This document shows positions 20,842 through 28,503 of a stretch of 33,469 nt of DNA, in pieces. Source of the stretch: Candidatus Liptonbacteria bacterium. GTDB taxonomy: Bacteria > Patescibacteriota > Minisyncoccia > UBA6257 > JACOXY01. Below the pieces are notes generated by a model. That model saw nothing but the letters and a program-made list of their open reading frames with translations, did not search any database and was not told the DNA's origin. Numbering within the stretch: position 1 is the stretch's first letter; the number at the start of each line of letters is the position of its first letter. A program made the translations under genes and the position numbers. The stretch spans positions 1-33,469 of the forward strand of contig JACOXY010000016.1 in assembly GCA_016182095.1 (NCBI GenBank), read 5' to 3'.

Positions 20842-22044
20842 TTAAAATGACGGGCTCGCAACCCAAGTAACTACGGTATTGTAAGATCCCGCTTGTTGAG
20901 CCGAATCCACCGCTACCCTATACAAAATTCTTTGTGTATCACCAGCCACCGCCGTAGCGCTTGTGGTTGACGCAACCGACACTGCCGTTGAAGAAGAGAA
21001 CGGCCTAAAAACAGTGCTGGTAGAAAACGTAGAGTTACAAGCGTCAGTGGTGCCACCGGGATCACACGAATAACCAAAACCTGAATCAGTAGCGGTAGTC
21101 CATGTTGTCGCAACAGCAGTAGTACAATCCTCGCTGTCACAGTCCGTGTCCGGAATTGAATTATTGTTGGCGTTAATTAAGGAAGAGCTAGTGCGCGTTG
21201 TTAAATTAAAGCCGCTTGGCGCGTTGGTTTTTACCAATATGTCTTGGCACCCCTGTGTAAACGTATCTGCGGTCAGTTGGCCGAATGGCACGGTTGATGA
21301 CGTAGTGGATGTCGCGGTATATCCGTTCCCACCCTTGCCCTGAACACAATTTCCCGAAGTAACTCCGGTAATGGTAAAGGTCAATGACTCTGCGACTGTT
21401 GCCGATACTGTTACACCTTCAATAATAGCAACCAACGTATTGCCAGAGTCTCCAGAGGTGCCGGCAATTGCCATTGTATAAACATCAGACGTGCCGACTC
21501 CGGCTGATTTCGCTGGATTAGTAATGTTATTGGCGCCGGTTGTTCTAAATGTCGCATTGCCGCCAATTTCAATCTTCACACACCTATTGGCAGTAATAGT
21601 AGTTGTGGAGTTCGAGGGGTAAATAAATGTTATTACATCAGTTGTCAAATTAATGCCAATGCCCCAAGCACCCGAACTGGTAGCGACTGCAACATCATAG
21701 TCAGTATATGAAGCAGTGTCACAGTTAGAACTGTCGCCAACCGCAAAATCAATGTCAGTGGATGTGACATTAGAAAGATCGAAGGCCGTTCCTGAAGTAT
21801 CAAACTCAATTGTTATAGTTTTATCCCCGTTGGCTTGAGCAATGCCAGTAGTGTGAACGAAAGTAATTTGATGAGTAGAGGTGGCGCTGGGCTGTGAAGA
21901 AGACAAAATATCCCTAACACTTGTTAGGGCCGCTGCCTTGGTATCACTCAAGGAAAAATAAACGCCAGCCGACATCGCCAAAAGCGCGATAATTAAAACC
22001 GAACTAATCTGCAATTTACCGATCTTATAAAAGTTTCTAATCAT
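20842..22044 (-). CDS. Ser/Thr-rich surface protein, WxL-like C-terminus
   Basis: 400 residues. Signal or anchor at about 12-38 (ISSVLIIALLAMSAGVYFSL), then a long Ser/Thr/Ala-rich extracellular part with cysteines in likely disulfides (CVQGKGGNG, CDSEDC, CDPGGTTDAC) and beta-strand patterns, ending AGSYNTVVTWVASPSF. The end resembles the TWxL motif of WxL-type surface proteins, whose known partners are DUF916 proteins; such genes flank it on both sides. Low-charge, high Ser/Thr composition suits a main cell-surface (S-layer-like) protein. The WxL relation is inferred. TATAAT about 22 bases before the ATG. Confidence 0.75.
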   Translation of the reverse strand: MIRNFYKIGKLQISSVLIIALLAMSAGVYFSLSDTKAAALTSVRDILSSSQPSATSTHQITFVHTTGIAQANGDKTITIEFDTSGTAFDLSNVTSTDIDFAVGDSSNCDTASYTDYDVAVATSSGAWGIGINLTTDVITFIYPSNSTTTITANRCVKIEIGGNATFRTTGANNITNPAKSAGVGTSDVYTMAIAGTSGDSGNTLVAIIEGVTVSATVAESLTFTITGVTSGNCVQGKGGNGYTATSTTSSTVPFGQLTADTFTQGCQDILVKTNAPSGFNLTTRTSSSLINANNNSIPDTDCDSEDCTTAVATTWTTATDSGFGYSCDPGGTTDACNSTFSTSTVFRPFSSSTAVSVASTTSATAVAGDTQRILYRVAVDSAQQAGSYNTVVTWVASPSF

Positions 22045-22364
22045 GCCGTTTTAGTTTTATTCATTTATTATATTGCGAATGTTGGCAGACGTAAAATTCC
22101 AACCTGTGGATAACTCCCATCGCTCTATGCGTCTATGCGAGTGTGGCCGAGCATCTAGAGCGATGAGGACCCCGCACTAATTCAATCGGTAACTGCTGTT
22201 TAGAAACAAATAAAGCCATAGGCGATAATGCAGTATAGATTTAATTTGAGCGCAAACTACAAGAGGAATTAGTGCGGGGTGCGGAGTACAGGGAAATATG
22301 CTTTGCTATAACCCGTGACACTCATCGGGAACCGTCATAAAAAAACCGGAATATTTTGGGTATA
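22045..22364. other. gene-free stretch with two inverted repeats
   Basis: 320 bases without coding signal between the 376-aa gene and the Ser/Thr-rich gene. Holds catcgctcta/tagagcgatg (about 22128-22166) and the module at 22169-22280. Promoter for the Ser/Thr-rich gene at its left end. Confidence 0.5.
22169..22280. repeat. inverted-repeat module upstream of surface protein
   Basis: Perfect 15-base arms accccgcactaattc (22169-22183) and gaattagtgcggggt (22266-22280), 112 bp. Arm sequence unrelated to family A. Confidence 0.7.
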
Positions 22365-23495
22365 TCATGCCGACTTTCCTGTTAAAACTTTAAATACAGT
22401 TCTTAATCTGTTTCGTTTTCGCCAAACAAAATGCAAAAGTAGAAAGACGATTAAAATAGGAATAAGCCAAAATTTCCAGGGAATAATCCAGAAAGAAACC
22501 GTCTGTTCAATAAGAACGGCTTTATTATCGGGCGCCGATCCAATATACAGCGTATCGTTATCCGAAGATACGCTAATGGGATTCTGCAAAACCAAAGTAG
22601 CCGTGTAAGGACCAAAATAAGAGTTGGCGTACAGCAAATCGCGAATCACAAATGGCGCGCGTCTAAAAAGAGAAGTTGATTCCGGCAGCGAGGATTCCGG
22701 AATAATTTCAATCTCTATTTTTCGATCGTGCTTTGGTAAAATATATCTTGACGGCAAGTCTTTTCTCGCAACCAATCCGCCATACCAGTTTCTAATTTCA
22801 ATGTATCCACTCGCGGCAAAATGATAGAGCCCCTTATTAGATATGGAGGCAACTATCTTCCGCACTGCGTCATCAAATACTCCGGCATTTGCCGTCGGCA
22901 AAATAAAATCTCTAATTAAAGAGCGCTTGTCGCCGAACGAAATCAATTCCAGTTCCAAAAGATCGGCTTTATATAGCGATACCGTTTCATTAAGCGACAA
23001 ATCATTGACGCGCAAAAAGAAAAGCGACGCTATTTCGGGAATAACCCTGGAACTGCCCTGCTCAAAGTAAGATGGCGGCAAAACCGGCTGAAACCTCATG
23101 GTAACGAGATATGTTCCGGGGGAAACATCGCGCGGCGGAGTAATTGAAAATTGAATTTTTTTCTCTTCACCGGGAGCAAGAATGTAGTTATTAGAATTCA
23201 AGGTAAACCAACGAGTGGCATTCAGCGTGGGCTCCACGAGCACGAATTCAATATCTTCGGAGCCTTCCTTTAAATCCCAAAGGTTTAGGACAATATTTAC
23301 GGGCAGTGGCAATTCCCGGCTGCGATTCACAATAATAACGTTATCGGAATGCCTACTGCCGGGCAAGAGCGTAATGTCAAAAATAGACTTAGAAATTCCG
23401 AGTCCAATCTCCTCGGCATTAACCGGGATTAAACTGAAAGCCAGAAACAAAAAACAAGGTATTAAAACTCGCAAAAAAAGACGCTTCTTATTCAT
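22365..23495 (-). CDS. DUF916-like membrane protein 2
   Basis: 376 residues. Signal peptide (FLRVLIPCFLFLAFSLIPVN), first beta domain (ISKSIFDITLLPGSRHSDNV, NYILAPGEEKKIQFSITPPR, PGTYLVTMRFQP), second beta domain (VRKIVASISNKGLYHFAASG), C-terminal anchor (WLIPILIVFLLLHFVWRKRN), basic tail. Larger paralogue of the 19985 product. Expected to sit in the membrane with the beta domains outside, possibly holding the Ser/Thr-rich protein. Leaderless: TGtTATACT (23507-23502) six bases before the ATG. Confidence 0.78.
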   Translation of the reverse strand: MNKKRLFLRVLIPCFLFLAFSLIPVNAEEIGLGISKSIFDITLLPGSRHSDNVIIVNRSRELPLPVNIVLNLWDLKEGSEDIEFVLVEPTLNATRWFTLNSNNYILAPGEEKKIQFSITPPRDVSPGTYLVTMRFQPVLPPSYFEQGSSRVIPEIASLFFLRVNDLSLNETVSLYKADLLELELISFGDKRSLIRDFILPTANAGVFDDAVRKIVASISNKGLYHFAASGYIEIRNWYGGLVARKDLPSRYILPKHDRKIEIEIIPESSLPESTSLFRRAPFVIRDLLYANSYFGPYTATLVLQNPISVSSDNDTLYIGSAPDNKAVLIEQTVSFWIIPWKFWLIPILIVFLLLHFVWRKRNRLRTVFKVLTGKSA

Positions 23496-23558
23496 TTAAT
23501 TAGTATAACAGTTACATGTTCTGCGTTCTACATAATCATCTGCCACTTGTCGCTTATA

Positions 23559-24272
23559 TTATCTTCCGTGTCCCCGCCACTCTTTTATGTATTTATGATG
23601 GCCGCGAAGCAAGACCTTGGGAACATCCCAAGATTTTTGTTTTTTGTTTTTAAGAGAGCTCGACCGTCTAAATTTTTCGTAAAAAAATTTAGACGGTCGA
23701 GTATAGACAGGATATGAACCCTTTATATCCTCTAAAGAAGCGAGTTTGCCTAAAAATCCAGGAATGTAACGGCTCACTGCTTCAATTAATATGGCAGCCG
23801 GCAGTTCTCCCCCGGATAAGACATAATCACCTATTGATATTTCCTCGTCCGCGACGTATTTTGCCACGCGCTCGTCAACGCCCTCGTATCTCCCGCAAAT
23901 CAAAATCAGCTCATCATATTTAGACAAGCGCTTAGCTGTTTTTTGGTCAAACTTTTTTCCTCGAGTGCTGAAAAGAATAACCCTAGTTTTAAGTTTATAA
24001 GTTTTTAAGTTTTTAAGTTTTCTATCCGAACTTACCAACTTAGAACTTAACAACTTATTAACTGCTTTAAAAATTGGCTCAATTTTAAACACCATTCCCG
24101 GTCCTCCGCCAAACGGCCTGTCGTCAACTTTGTGGTGCTTGTCGGCCGTGTAGTCACGCAAGTTATGAACATGAATTTCCAAAATTTTATTTTTCCTGGC
24201 GCGATTAAAAAGCGATTCGGCAAAATAAGAATCAAGAATTTTCGGAAATATAGTAATGACGTGAAAACGCAA
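23559..24272 (-). CDS. trmD: tRNA (guanine-37-N1)-methyltransferase
   Basis: Methylates G37 of tRNAs with G36 using SAM; SPOUT trefoil-knot enzyme, cytoplasmic homodimer. Motifs: [50 protein letters not shown] and [16 protein letters not shown] (the knot). 237 residues. Two unusual insertions in frame: an 18-residue Lys/Leu/Ser stretch ([20 protein letters not shown]) encoded by a short-word repeat at 23987-24062, and [14 protein letters not shown] encoded by a 19-bp perfect palindrome at 23659-23701. Start TTG 24272 sits at the edge of gtttagg repeats; no ribosome binding site is visible. Confidence 0.93.
   Translation of the reverse strand: MRFHVITIFPKILDSYFAESLFNRARKNKILEIHVHNLRDYTADKHHKVDDRPFGGGPGMVFKIEPIFKAVNKLLSSKLVSSDRKLKNLKTYKLKTRVILFSTRGKKFDQKTAKRLSKYDELILICGRYEGVDERVAKYVADEEISIGDYVLSGGELPAAILIEAVSRYIPGFLGKLASLEDIKGSYPVYTRPSKFFYEKFRRSSSLKNKKQKSWDVPKVLLRGHHKYIKEWRGHGR
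23659..23701. repeat. 19-bp perfect palindrome inside trmD
   Basis: Arms ctcgaccgtctaaattttt (23659-23677) and aaaaatttagacggtcgag (23683-23701), five-base loop, in frame within the C-terminal domain. Confidence 0.8.
23987..24062. repeat. short-word repeat inside trmD
   Basis: aagtttataagtttttaagt and acttaccaacttagaactta words, in frame. Confidence 0.65.
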
Positions 24273-24275
24273 GTT

Positions 24276-24327
24276 AGGGTTTAGAGTTTAGAGTTTAGGG
24301 TTTAGGGTTTAGAGTTTAGGGTTTAGG
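24276..24327. repeat. gtttagg/gtttaga tandem words upstream of trmD
   Basis: About seven copies of the seven-base word gtttagg/gtttaga. A shorter block of the same word lies at 25988-26014. Confidence 0.7.
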
Positions 24328-24385
24328 CTAAAGCCCGATGGGCTCGCCCATTTAGGGGTTTTAACTATACCCAATACCCAAGACC

Positions 24386-25828
24386 CTATACCCCTTTAGT
24401 TTTTTCATCGTCATCTGAAAATGGCGGCCTTGGAATCTTCGGCAAAGGGGGTTCTCGTTTTGCGGTTCGTTCGCTCAAAAATTTCCGCAGATCCGGTAAG
24501 TTTGTTTTTGAGTTCTCTCCTCCCTGGTTCGGACGTGGGGGCCGATTATTTCTCTCCGGCCATATTTCTTCGCGCCTTCGGGGCAATAGCCTATTGGTTT
24601 GGTCCCCGCCGACCTGGTTGTAATCTCGTATAAATGGTGATCGTTTAATGGGTTCGCTCTGCCCCCCTAACACGCTTCGCAAAGGCCTTTCGTTTCTTCG
24701 CACAACTTTATCCATAAGTTTTATATAAACGCTCCACTTCGGTAAATTCACCAAGTCGCTTGCGGTAAATTCCGGCATAAATTCCTTTTCCAAAAACTCC
24801 GCGTCAAACGCTCCAACCCTGAAAACAGCAAGGGTCCCGACGTTCCCGAATACAGCCGGCCTTACCTTCTCATCAAGCTGTTCAATATATTGATGCCCCA
24901 AAGTAAGACTTAAGCGATATTTTCTTGCCTCTGATAAAATGCTCGCGAAGGAATCGGTCGCGAAGTTTTGGAACTCATCGACATAAAGATAAAAATCGTT
25001 GCGCTCGCCCTCGGGTATATCAACCCTGGACATAGCCGCGAGTTGCAGACGGGTAATAAGCATGGCGCCCAAAAGCCGCGAATTGTCCTCGCCGATCTTC
25101 CCCTTTGATAGATTGGCTATGAAAATCTTTTTCTCGTCCATTATCTTCCGCATATTTATGGACGAATGATGCTGGCCAACGATGTTCCTGATTAGCGGGT
25201 TTGAAATAAACTGGCCGATTTTATTTTGGATCGCGCCCAAAGCTTCGGTTTCATAACGCTCCGAGTAGCGCCCGAACTCATTAACCCAAAAGGCCTTGAT
25301 AACAGGATCCTTTAGGCTATCCACAATTTTTTTACGGTAATCTTTTTCCGCCATCATACGCATAACGCCCAAAATAGTCGCGCCCGGATATTCAAGAAGC
25401 GCCAAAAGCGTGTTATTCAAAATGTATTCCATCCTCGCCGACCAGGCATCAACCCAGATTTTTTTGAAAACTCCCATAAGCCCGGAGGCAATAAGATGCC
25501 TGAAGTCGGAGGAAACCTGCTCCATGGGATTAAAAGCAACCGGGTATTCGGTATCGGACGGATTAAAATAAATCGTGTCCTGTACTCTCTCTTCCGGCAC
25601 AAACTTCAGCATTTTTTCCGCGAATTCTCCGTGAGGGTCAACAACGGCAACTCCATGACCCGCGCGGATATCGTTTATAGCCATAACCTCCATGAGATTG
25701 GTTTTGCCGGAGCCGGTTTTCCCGATAACATAAACATGCCGGCGCCTGTCGTCGGTTTTAATGCCAAACTTAACATTCTCTCCGCGAAAATTAGAAGTGG
25801 CAAATATATTATCAGCAGTGTTATTCAT
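24386..25828 (-). CDS. TraG/VirD4-like ATPase (type IV coupling-like)
   Basis: 480-residue P-loop ATPase of the HerA/VirD4/TraG group, expected to move DNA or protein through the membrane. Walker A GKTGSGKTN at 36-44, VAVVDPHGEFAEKML, Walker B with FYLYVDEFQNFATDSF, then SEARKYRLSLTLGHQYIEQL and VGTLAVFRVGAFDAEFLEKE, the core of VirD4-type ATPases. No membrane segment at the N-terminus, so it would need a partner, plausibly the DUF8128-type membrane protein encoded upstream. The C-terminal 90 residues are Pro/Arg-rich and likely disordered. No relaxase or mating-pair genes nearby. Its start lies at the edge of an inverted-repeat module with an internal promoter. Confidence 0.88.
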   Translation of the reverse strand: MNNTADNIFATSNFRGENVKFGIKTDDRRRHVYVIGKTGSGKTNLMEVMAINDIRAGHGVAVVDPHGEFAEKMLKFVPEERVQDTIYFNPSDTEYPVAFNPMEQVSSDFRHLIASGLMGVFKKIWVDAWSARMEYILNNTLLALLEYPGATILGVMRMMAEKDYRKKIVDSLKDPVIKAFWVNEFGRYSERYETEALGAIQNKIGQFISNPLIRNIVGQHHSSINMRKIMDEKKIFIANLSKGKIGEDNSRLLGAMLITRLQLAAMSRVDIPEGERNDFYLYVDEFQNFATDSFASILSEARKYRLSLTLGHQYIEQLDEKVRPAVFGNVGTLAVFRVGAFDAEFLEKEFMPEFTASDLVNLPKWSVYIKLMDKVVRRNERPLRSVLGGQSEPIKRSPFIRDYNQVGGDQTNRLLPRRREEIWPERNNRPPRPNQGGENSKTNLPDLRKFLSERTAKREPPLPKIPRPPFSDDDEKTKGV

Positions 25829-25950
25829 CCCTCACTCAAGAAGGAGCATTTTCCGCTTCTTCTCAAAATTAATTATATCTTAATAATTTATTGTTGGTAA
25901 TTAATGTTACGATTTCCAGAACCAACCCAAACTCCTTCTTGAGTGAGGGA
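25828..25950. repeat. inverted-repeat module before the TraG-like gene, with promoter
   Basis: Perfect 19-base arms tccctcactcaagaaggag (25828-25846) and ctccttcttgagtgaggga (25932-25950), 123 bp. The inner arm carries GAGGG directly before the ATG (25828). Inside lies a minus-strand promoter TTACCA (25900-25895), 17 bases, TATAAT (25877-25872). Confidence 0.8.
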
Positions 25951-25987
25951 TTTTTTATTTTTGGTTTTTGGTTTTTTATTTATTTTG

Positions 25988-26014
25988 GGGTTTAGAGTTT
26001 AGAATTTAGAGTTT
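25988..26014. repeat. gtttaga words at the end of the DUF8128-type gene
   Basis: gtttagagtttagaatttag, same family as 24276-24327, directly after the stop codon side of the gene at 26021. Confidence 0.55.
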
Positions 26015-26020
26015 GCTAAT

Positions 26021-27223
26021 TTACCCAAGAGGTAAATTAGCTGGCGGTGTTCCTTTTTTGGCCTCAATCCGCTCCAGGCGCGGAGCCGCGACTACTGATG
26101 CCGGAAAGTGGTAGAGAGTCGCTAATTCTTCCGTGTTAACAAGAAATCCCCGCGACCAAGCGTTAACACGAGCCCTATCATCCGCAAACCACCTTTTTTT
26201 ATAAGCATTCCAAAGCCTCCTTTTTTTCAAAAATAATCTTTGTTGCTTGAAAAATGGCCACTTGGCAATTGTAAGCGTCTTCTTTAATGGCTTAAGCCCA
26301 TTCATGTTTCTCGTGTTAAACTGCTGAAAAGCTCCGGCTATTGCCGACGCGTTAGACCGCGTAAAATTGGCGCGATGGTCAACATAGATAAACCGGAGAT
26401 TGGCTTCCAGTAAAATTTTTGAAAGCTTTTCTTCAATGCCCTTTACCACATCCCGCTGTCCGGGGGTTACGGAAATTATGCTGGCCATTGCGCCCTCAAC
26501 ATCAGCGCCGATCTTTTTTTTGCCCATCATCTCCTCAATAATTTTTTTTGCTTCTTCTTTAAGATTGCGCACTGTGGGACGAACGAGAAGTTGTATCAAA
26601 ACCACTTCCCCCTCGCGCAAACGAGACATGACTTCGGTAATCGCGGCAAGTGGATCAAGCCGCCGCTCCTCTTCAATGTCTTCAAAATAAGGATAGGTCC
26701 GTATCGGATATGGCTCCTCTTTGGATAGTTTTAAGTTAAGGCCAAAAAGGTCATATGTTTGGTTGGGAAGATTTTCCGGCAGGATATTTAGATAGTCGTC
26801 CGGAGATTCTTTTATTTCCGCTCCCGGATATTGCGCGTAAATCGCCGCCTCAATAAGGTTCCGATATTTAGTGGGAACGCGGATAAAAAAGTGGACACTG
26901 CGAGCGATACCCACCATCTCAAAACTTATCCAATCCACAATTAAACCCTTCCACCATTTTTCTGTAAGTGTGATCGTAGGATCTATGCCGTTTACCGCCG
27001 CAAAAACTTGCTCCATGGCTTTGGGCGTGCGGAGTATTTCGCGAGGAACACTAACCTCTAATAAGGTCCAAGTGAATTTTTGAAGATACTGAAGTTTTAA
27101 ATAAAAGACCCACAAATCTCTAAAGATTAAAAACAAAACAATGGGCAGTAATAACCACCAAACCTGCAAGAGCATGTTCCAGGCAAAACCAAAAGTGGTG
27201 AATAAAGTTTCAATCGGCGACAT
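26021..27223 (-). CDS. DUF8128-type membrane protein, partner of TraG-like ATPase
   Basis: About 400 residues. N-terminal membrane segment (LQVWWLLLPIVLFLIFRDLW, about 18-37), then a large cytoplasmic part: WTLLEVSVPREILRTPKAME, VAGIDP-like loop, FFIRVPTKYRNLIEAAIYAQ, PFFKQQRLFLKKRRLWNAYK. The pair membrane protein + TraG/VirD4-like ATPase is common in CPR genomes; the function is unknown, with DNA uptake or transfer as possibilities. I assign DUF8128 from memory of that pairing. Start ATG 27223, since TACAAT ends six bases before it; the -35 TTGTCA comes from the caattgtcaattg repeat. Confidence 0.75.
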   Translation of the reverse strand: MSPIETLFTTFGFAWNMLLQVWWLLLPIVLFLIFRDLWVFYLKLQYLQKFTWTLLEVSVPREILRTPKAMEQVFAAVNGIDPTITLTEKWWKGLIVDWISFEMVGIARSVHFFIRVPTKYRNLIEAAIYAQYPGAEIKESPDDYLNILPENLPNQTYDLFGLNLKLSKEEPYPIRTYPYFEDIEEERRLDPLAAITEVMSRLREGEVVLIQLLVRPTVRNLKEEAKKIIEEMMGKKKIGADVEGAMASIISVTPGQRDVVKGIEEKLSKILLEANLRFIYVDHRANFTRSNASAIAGAFQQFNTRNMNGLKPLKKTLTIAKWPFFKQQRLFLKKRRLWNAYKKRWFADDRARVNAWSRGFLVNTEELATLYHFPASVVAAPRLERIEAKKGTPPANLPLG

Positions 27224-27234
27224 GCTTATATTGT

Positions 27235-27265
27235 ACAATTGACAATTGACAATTGACAATTGACC
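27235..27265. repeat. caattgacaattgac repeat in a promoter
   Basis: Four near-tandem copies of caattga. On the minus strand each gives TTGTCA, on the plus strand TTGACA, the -35 consensus. One copy is placed 18 bases from the TACAAT box of the gene at 26021. Confidence 0.6.
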
Positions 27266-27339
27266 TTAAAAACAAAGGCCTCAAAAATTTTCGGGGCGTT
27301 ACTTGTCAAAGGTCAAATGTTAAATGTTATTAAATGAAG

Positions 27340-28341
27340 CTATGCTTCATTTAATTTGTACCTGCCATCAGAAGCCCTGGTAAAGTGCTTTTTATTCTGC
27401 AAATTCAAAAGAATGGTGTTTTCTTTAAACTGCCTTTCGGAGCGGACTAGCTTTACGATTTCGCCGGAGTTAAGCGCGCCATTGTTTTTCAAAATACGCT
27501 CAATGACTTCTTTGGTTGTGCCGGGTTCAAAACCCTGATCAGTAAGGGCGTAAACTCCGCGGCCGACCAGCACAAACCTTGCGTCCTTAATAAGCTCGTT
27601 ATGCACGGTTGAGGCGTGAACTTTTTTCTCGTCAAATTTTTTCTGCTGAATAAGAGTCGCTATCTCCTTGAAATGAACGGGTTTGCCGAATTTTTTAAGC
27701 ACCAAATATGCCCTGTCGCGCACTGTTTTGGGATTCACCTCCGGCCAGTCATTTAATCCAAAATCCCCATACGCGTTAAAGCCGAATTTCTTGGAAATCA
27801 CAAGGTGGTTTTTATCCTGCGAAGAAAGCTCATCGTAAGAATTTTTTTCTAAAACATTTTCCTTGGCCAAAGAGAAAGATTTATAAGTATTACTTATGGC
27901 CGCTTTGGCATTTTGTAGCGACATGTCGTCAACATACCAGAAACTGTGAAATTCCTTATCGTCGGGATAAAATGAAAGCTTGCGCTCCGCTTCCAATATG
28001 AAGTGAAGTTGATCGGCGTTTAGTGTGAACCCAAAGCTTTCTTTAAGCAGAGAGATTATGGAGGATTCAGCGGATAATCCGCCGTCCTTCTCAACCTTCT
28101 TATGGACTGCCGCTAAAATTGATTTGACCGGCTCGGAACCAATTCTTTTTCTCACGTCTTGAAGAGCCGCGGCTTCAATCTGCCGTATTCTTTCCCTTGT
28201 AACCCCATATTTCCCGCCCAACGCCGCGAGCGTTAAACTGCCTCCTTTGCCGTCCAGGCAAAAGCGCTTATTTAAAACCTCTTTTTGCCGATCACTTAAG
28301 CCATCCGTTAAAACCTTGATAATAGCGCTTAGATTGAGCAT
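27340..28341 (-). CDS. sigma-70 region 4-like / HARE-HTH transcription protein
   Basis: 333 residues. N-terminal sigma-70 region 4-like HTH (about 14-66: LSDRQKEVLNKRFCLDGKGG, LAALGGKYGVTRERIRQIEA), where RERIRQIE is the sigma 4.2 recognition-helix pattern. The middle part is of unknown fold (about 70-205). C-terminal HARE-HTH domain (about 208-275: AYLVLKKFGKPVHFKEIATL, VHASTVHNELIKDARFVLVG, GRGVYAL), as in RNA polymerase delta. No sigma region 2, so it cannot be a full sigma factor; more likely an RNA polymerase-associated regulator. Promoter TTGACA-N18-TATACT at 28370-28399 with a true leader. Confidence 0.85.
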   Translation of the reverse strand: MLNLSAIIKVLTDGLSDRQKEVLNKRFCLDGKGGSLTLAALGGKYGVTRERIRQIEAAALQDVRKRIGSEPVKSILAAVHKKVEKDGGLSAESSIISLLKESFGFTLNADQLHFILEAERKLSFYPDDKEFHSFWYVDDMSLQNAKAAISNTYKSFSLAKENVLEKNSYDELSSQDKNHLVISKKFGFNAYGDFGLNDWPEVNPKTVRDRAYLVLKKFGKPVHFKEIATLIQQKKFDEKKVHASTVHNELIKDARFVLVGRGVYALTDQGFEPGTTKEVIERILKNNGALNSGEIVKLVRSERQFKENTILLNLQNKKHFTRASDGRYKLNEA

Positions 28342-28369
28342 ATTTATTGCTTAATTCTTATATTGATAC

Positions 28370-28399
28370 AGTATAATATAACACGCTATACCTTGTCAA
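28370..28399 (-). promoter_or_regulatory. promoter of the sigma4/HARE gene
   Basis: TTGACA (28399-28394), 18-base spacer, TATACT (28375-28370); leader of about 23 bases. Confidence 0.7.
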
Positions 28400-28411
28400 G
28401 TCAACGGGCGC

Positions 28412-28502
28412 TCCTGCCCCCCCCTTTGTCCCAGTCACGCTAAACTGTAAGAAGCGGGCTCGCCACCTTTCGGCGGGTTCTACAAACTCACTGCGGGCAG
28501 GA
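28412..28502. repeat. short inverted-repeat module after secF
   Basis: Arms tcctgccc (28412-28419) and gggcagga (28495-28502), 91 bp, with an inner gcgggctcgcc/ggcgggttc hairpin. Weaker than the other modules; may be the secF terminator region. Confidence 0.4.
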
Positions 28503-28503
28503 T

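Noticed and set aside
24276-24327. CRISPR-like array of gtttagg repeats
   Set aside because: Units are seven bases without spacers; no cas genes. It is a tandem word repeat.
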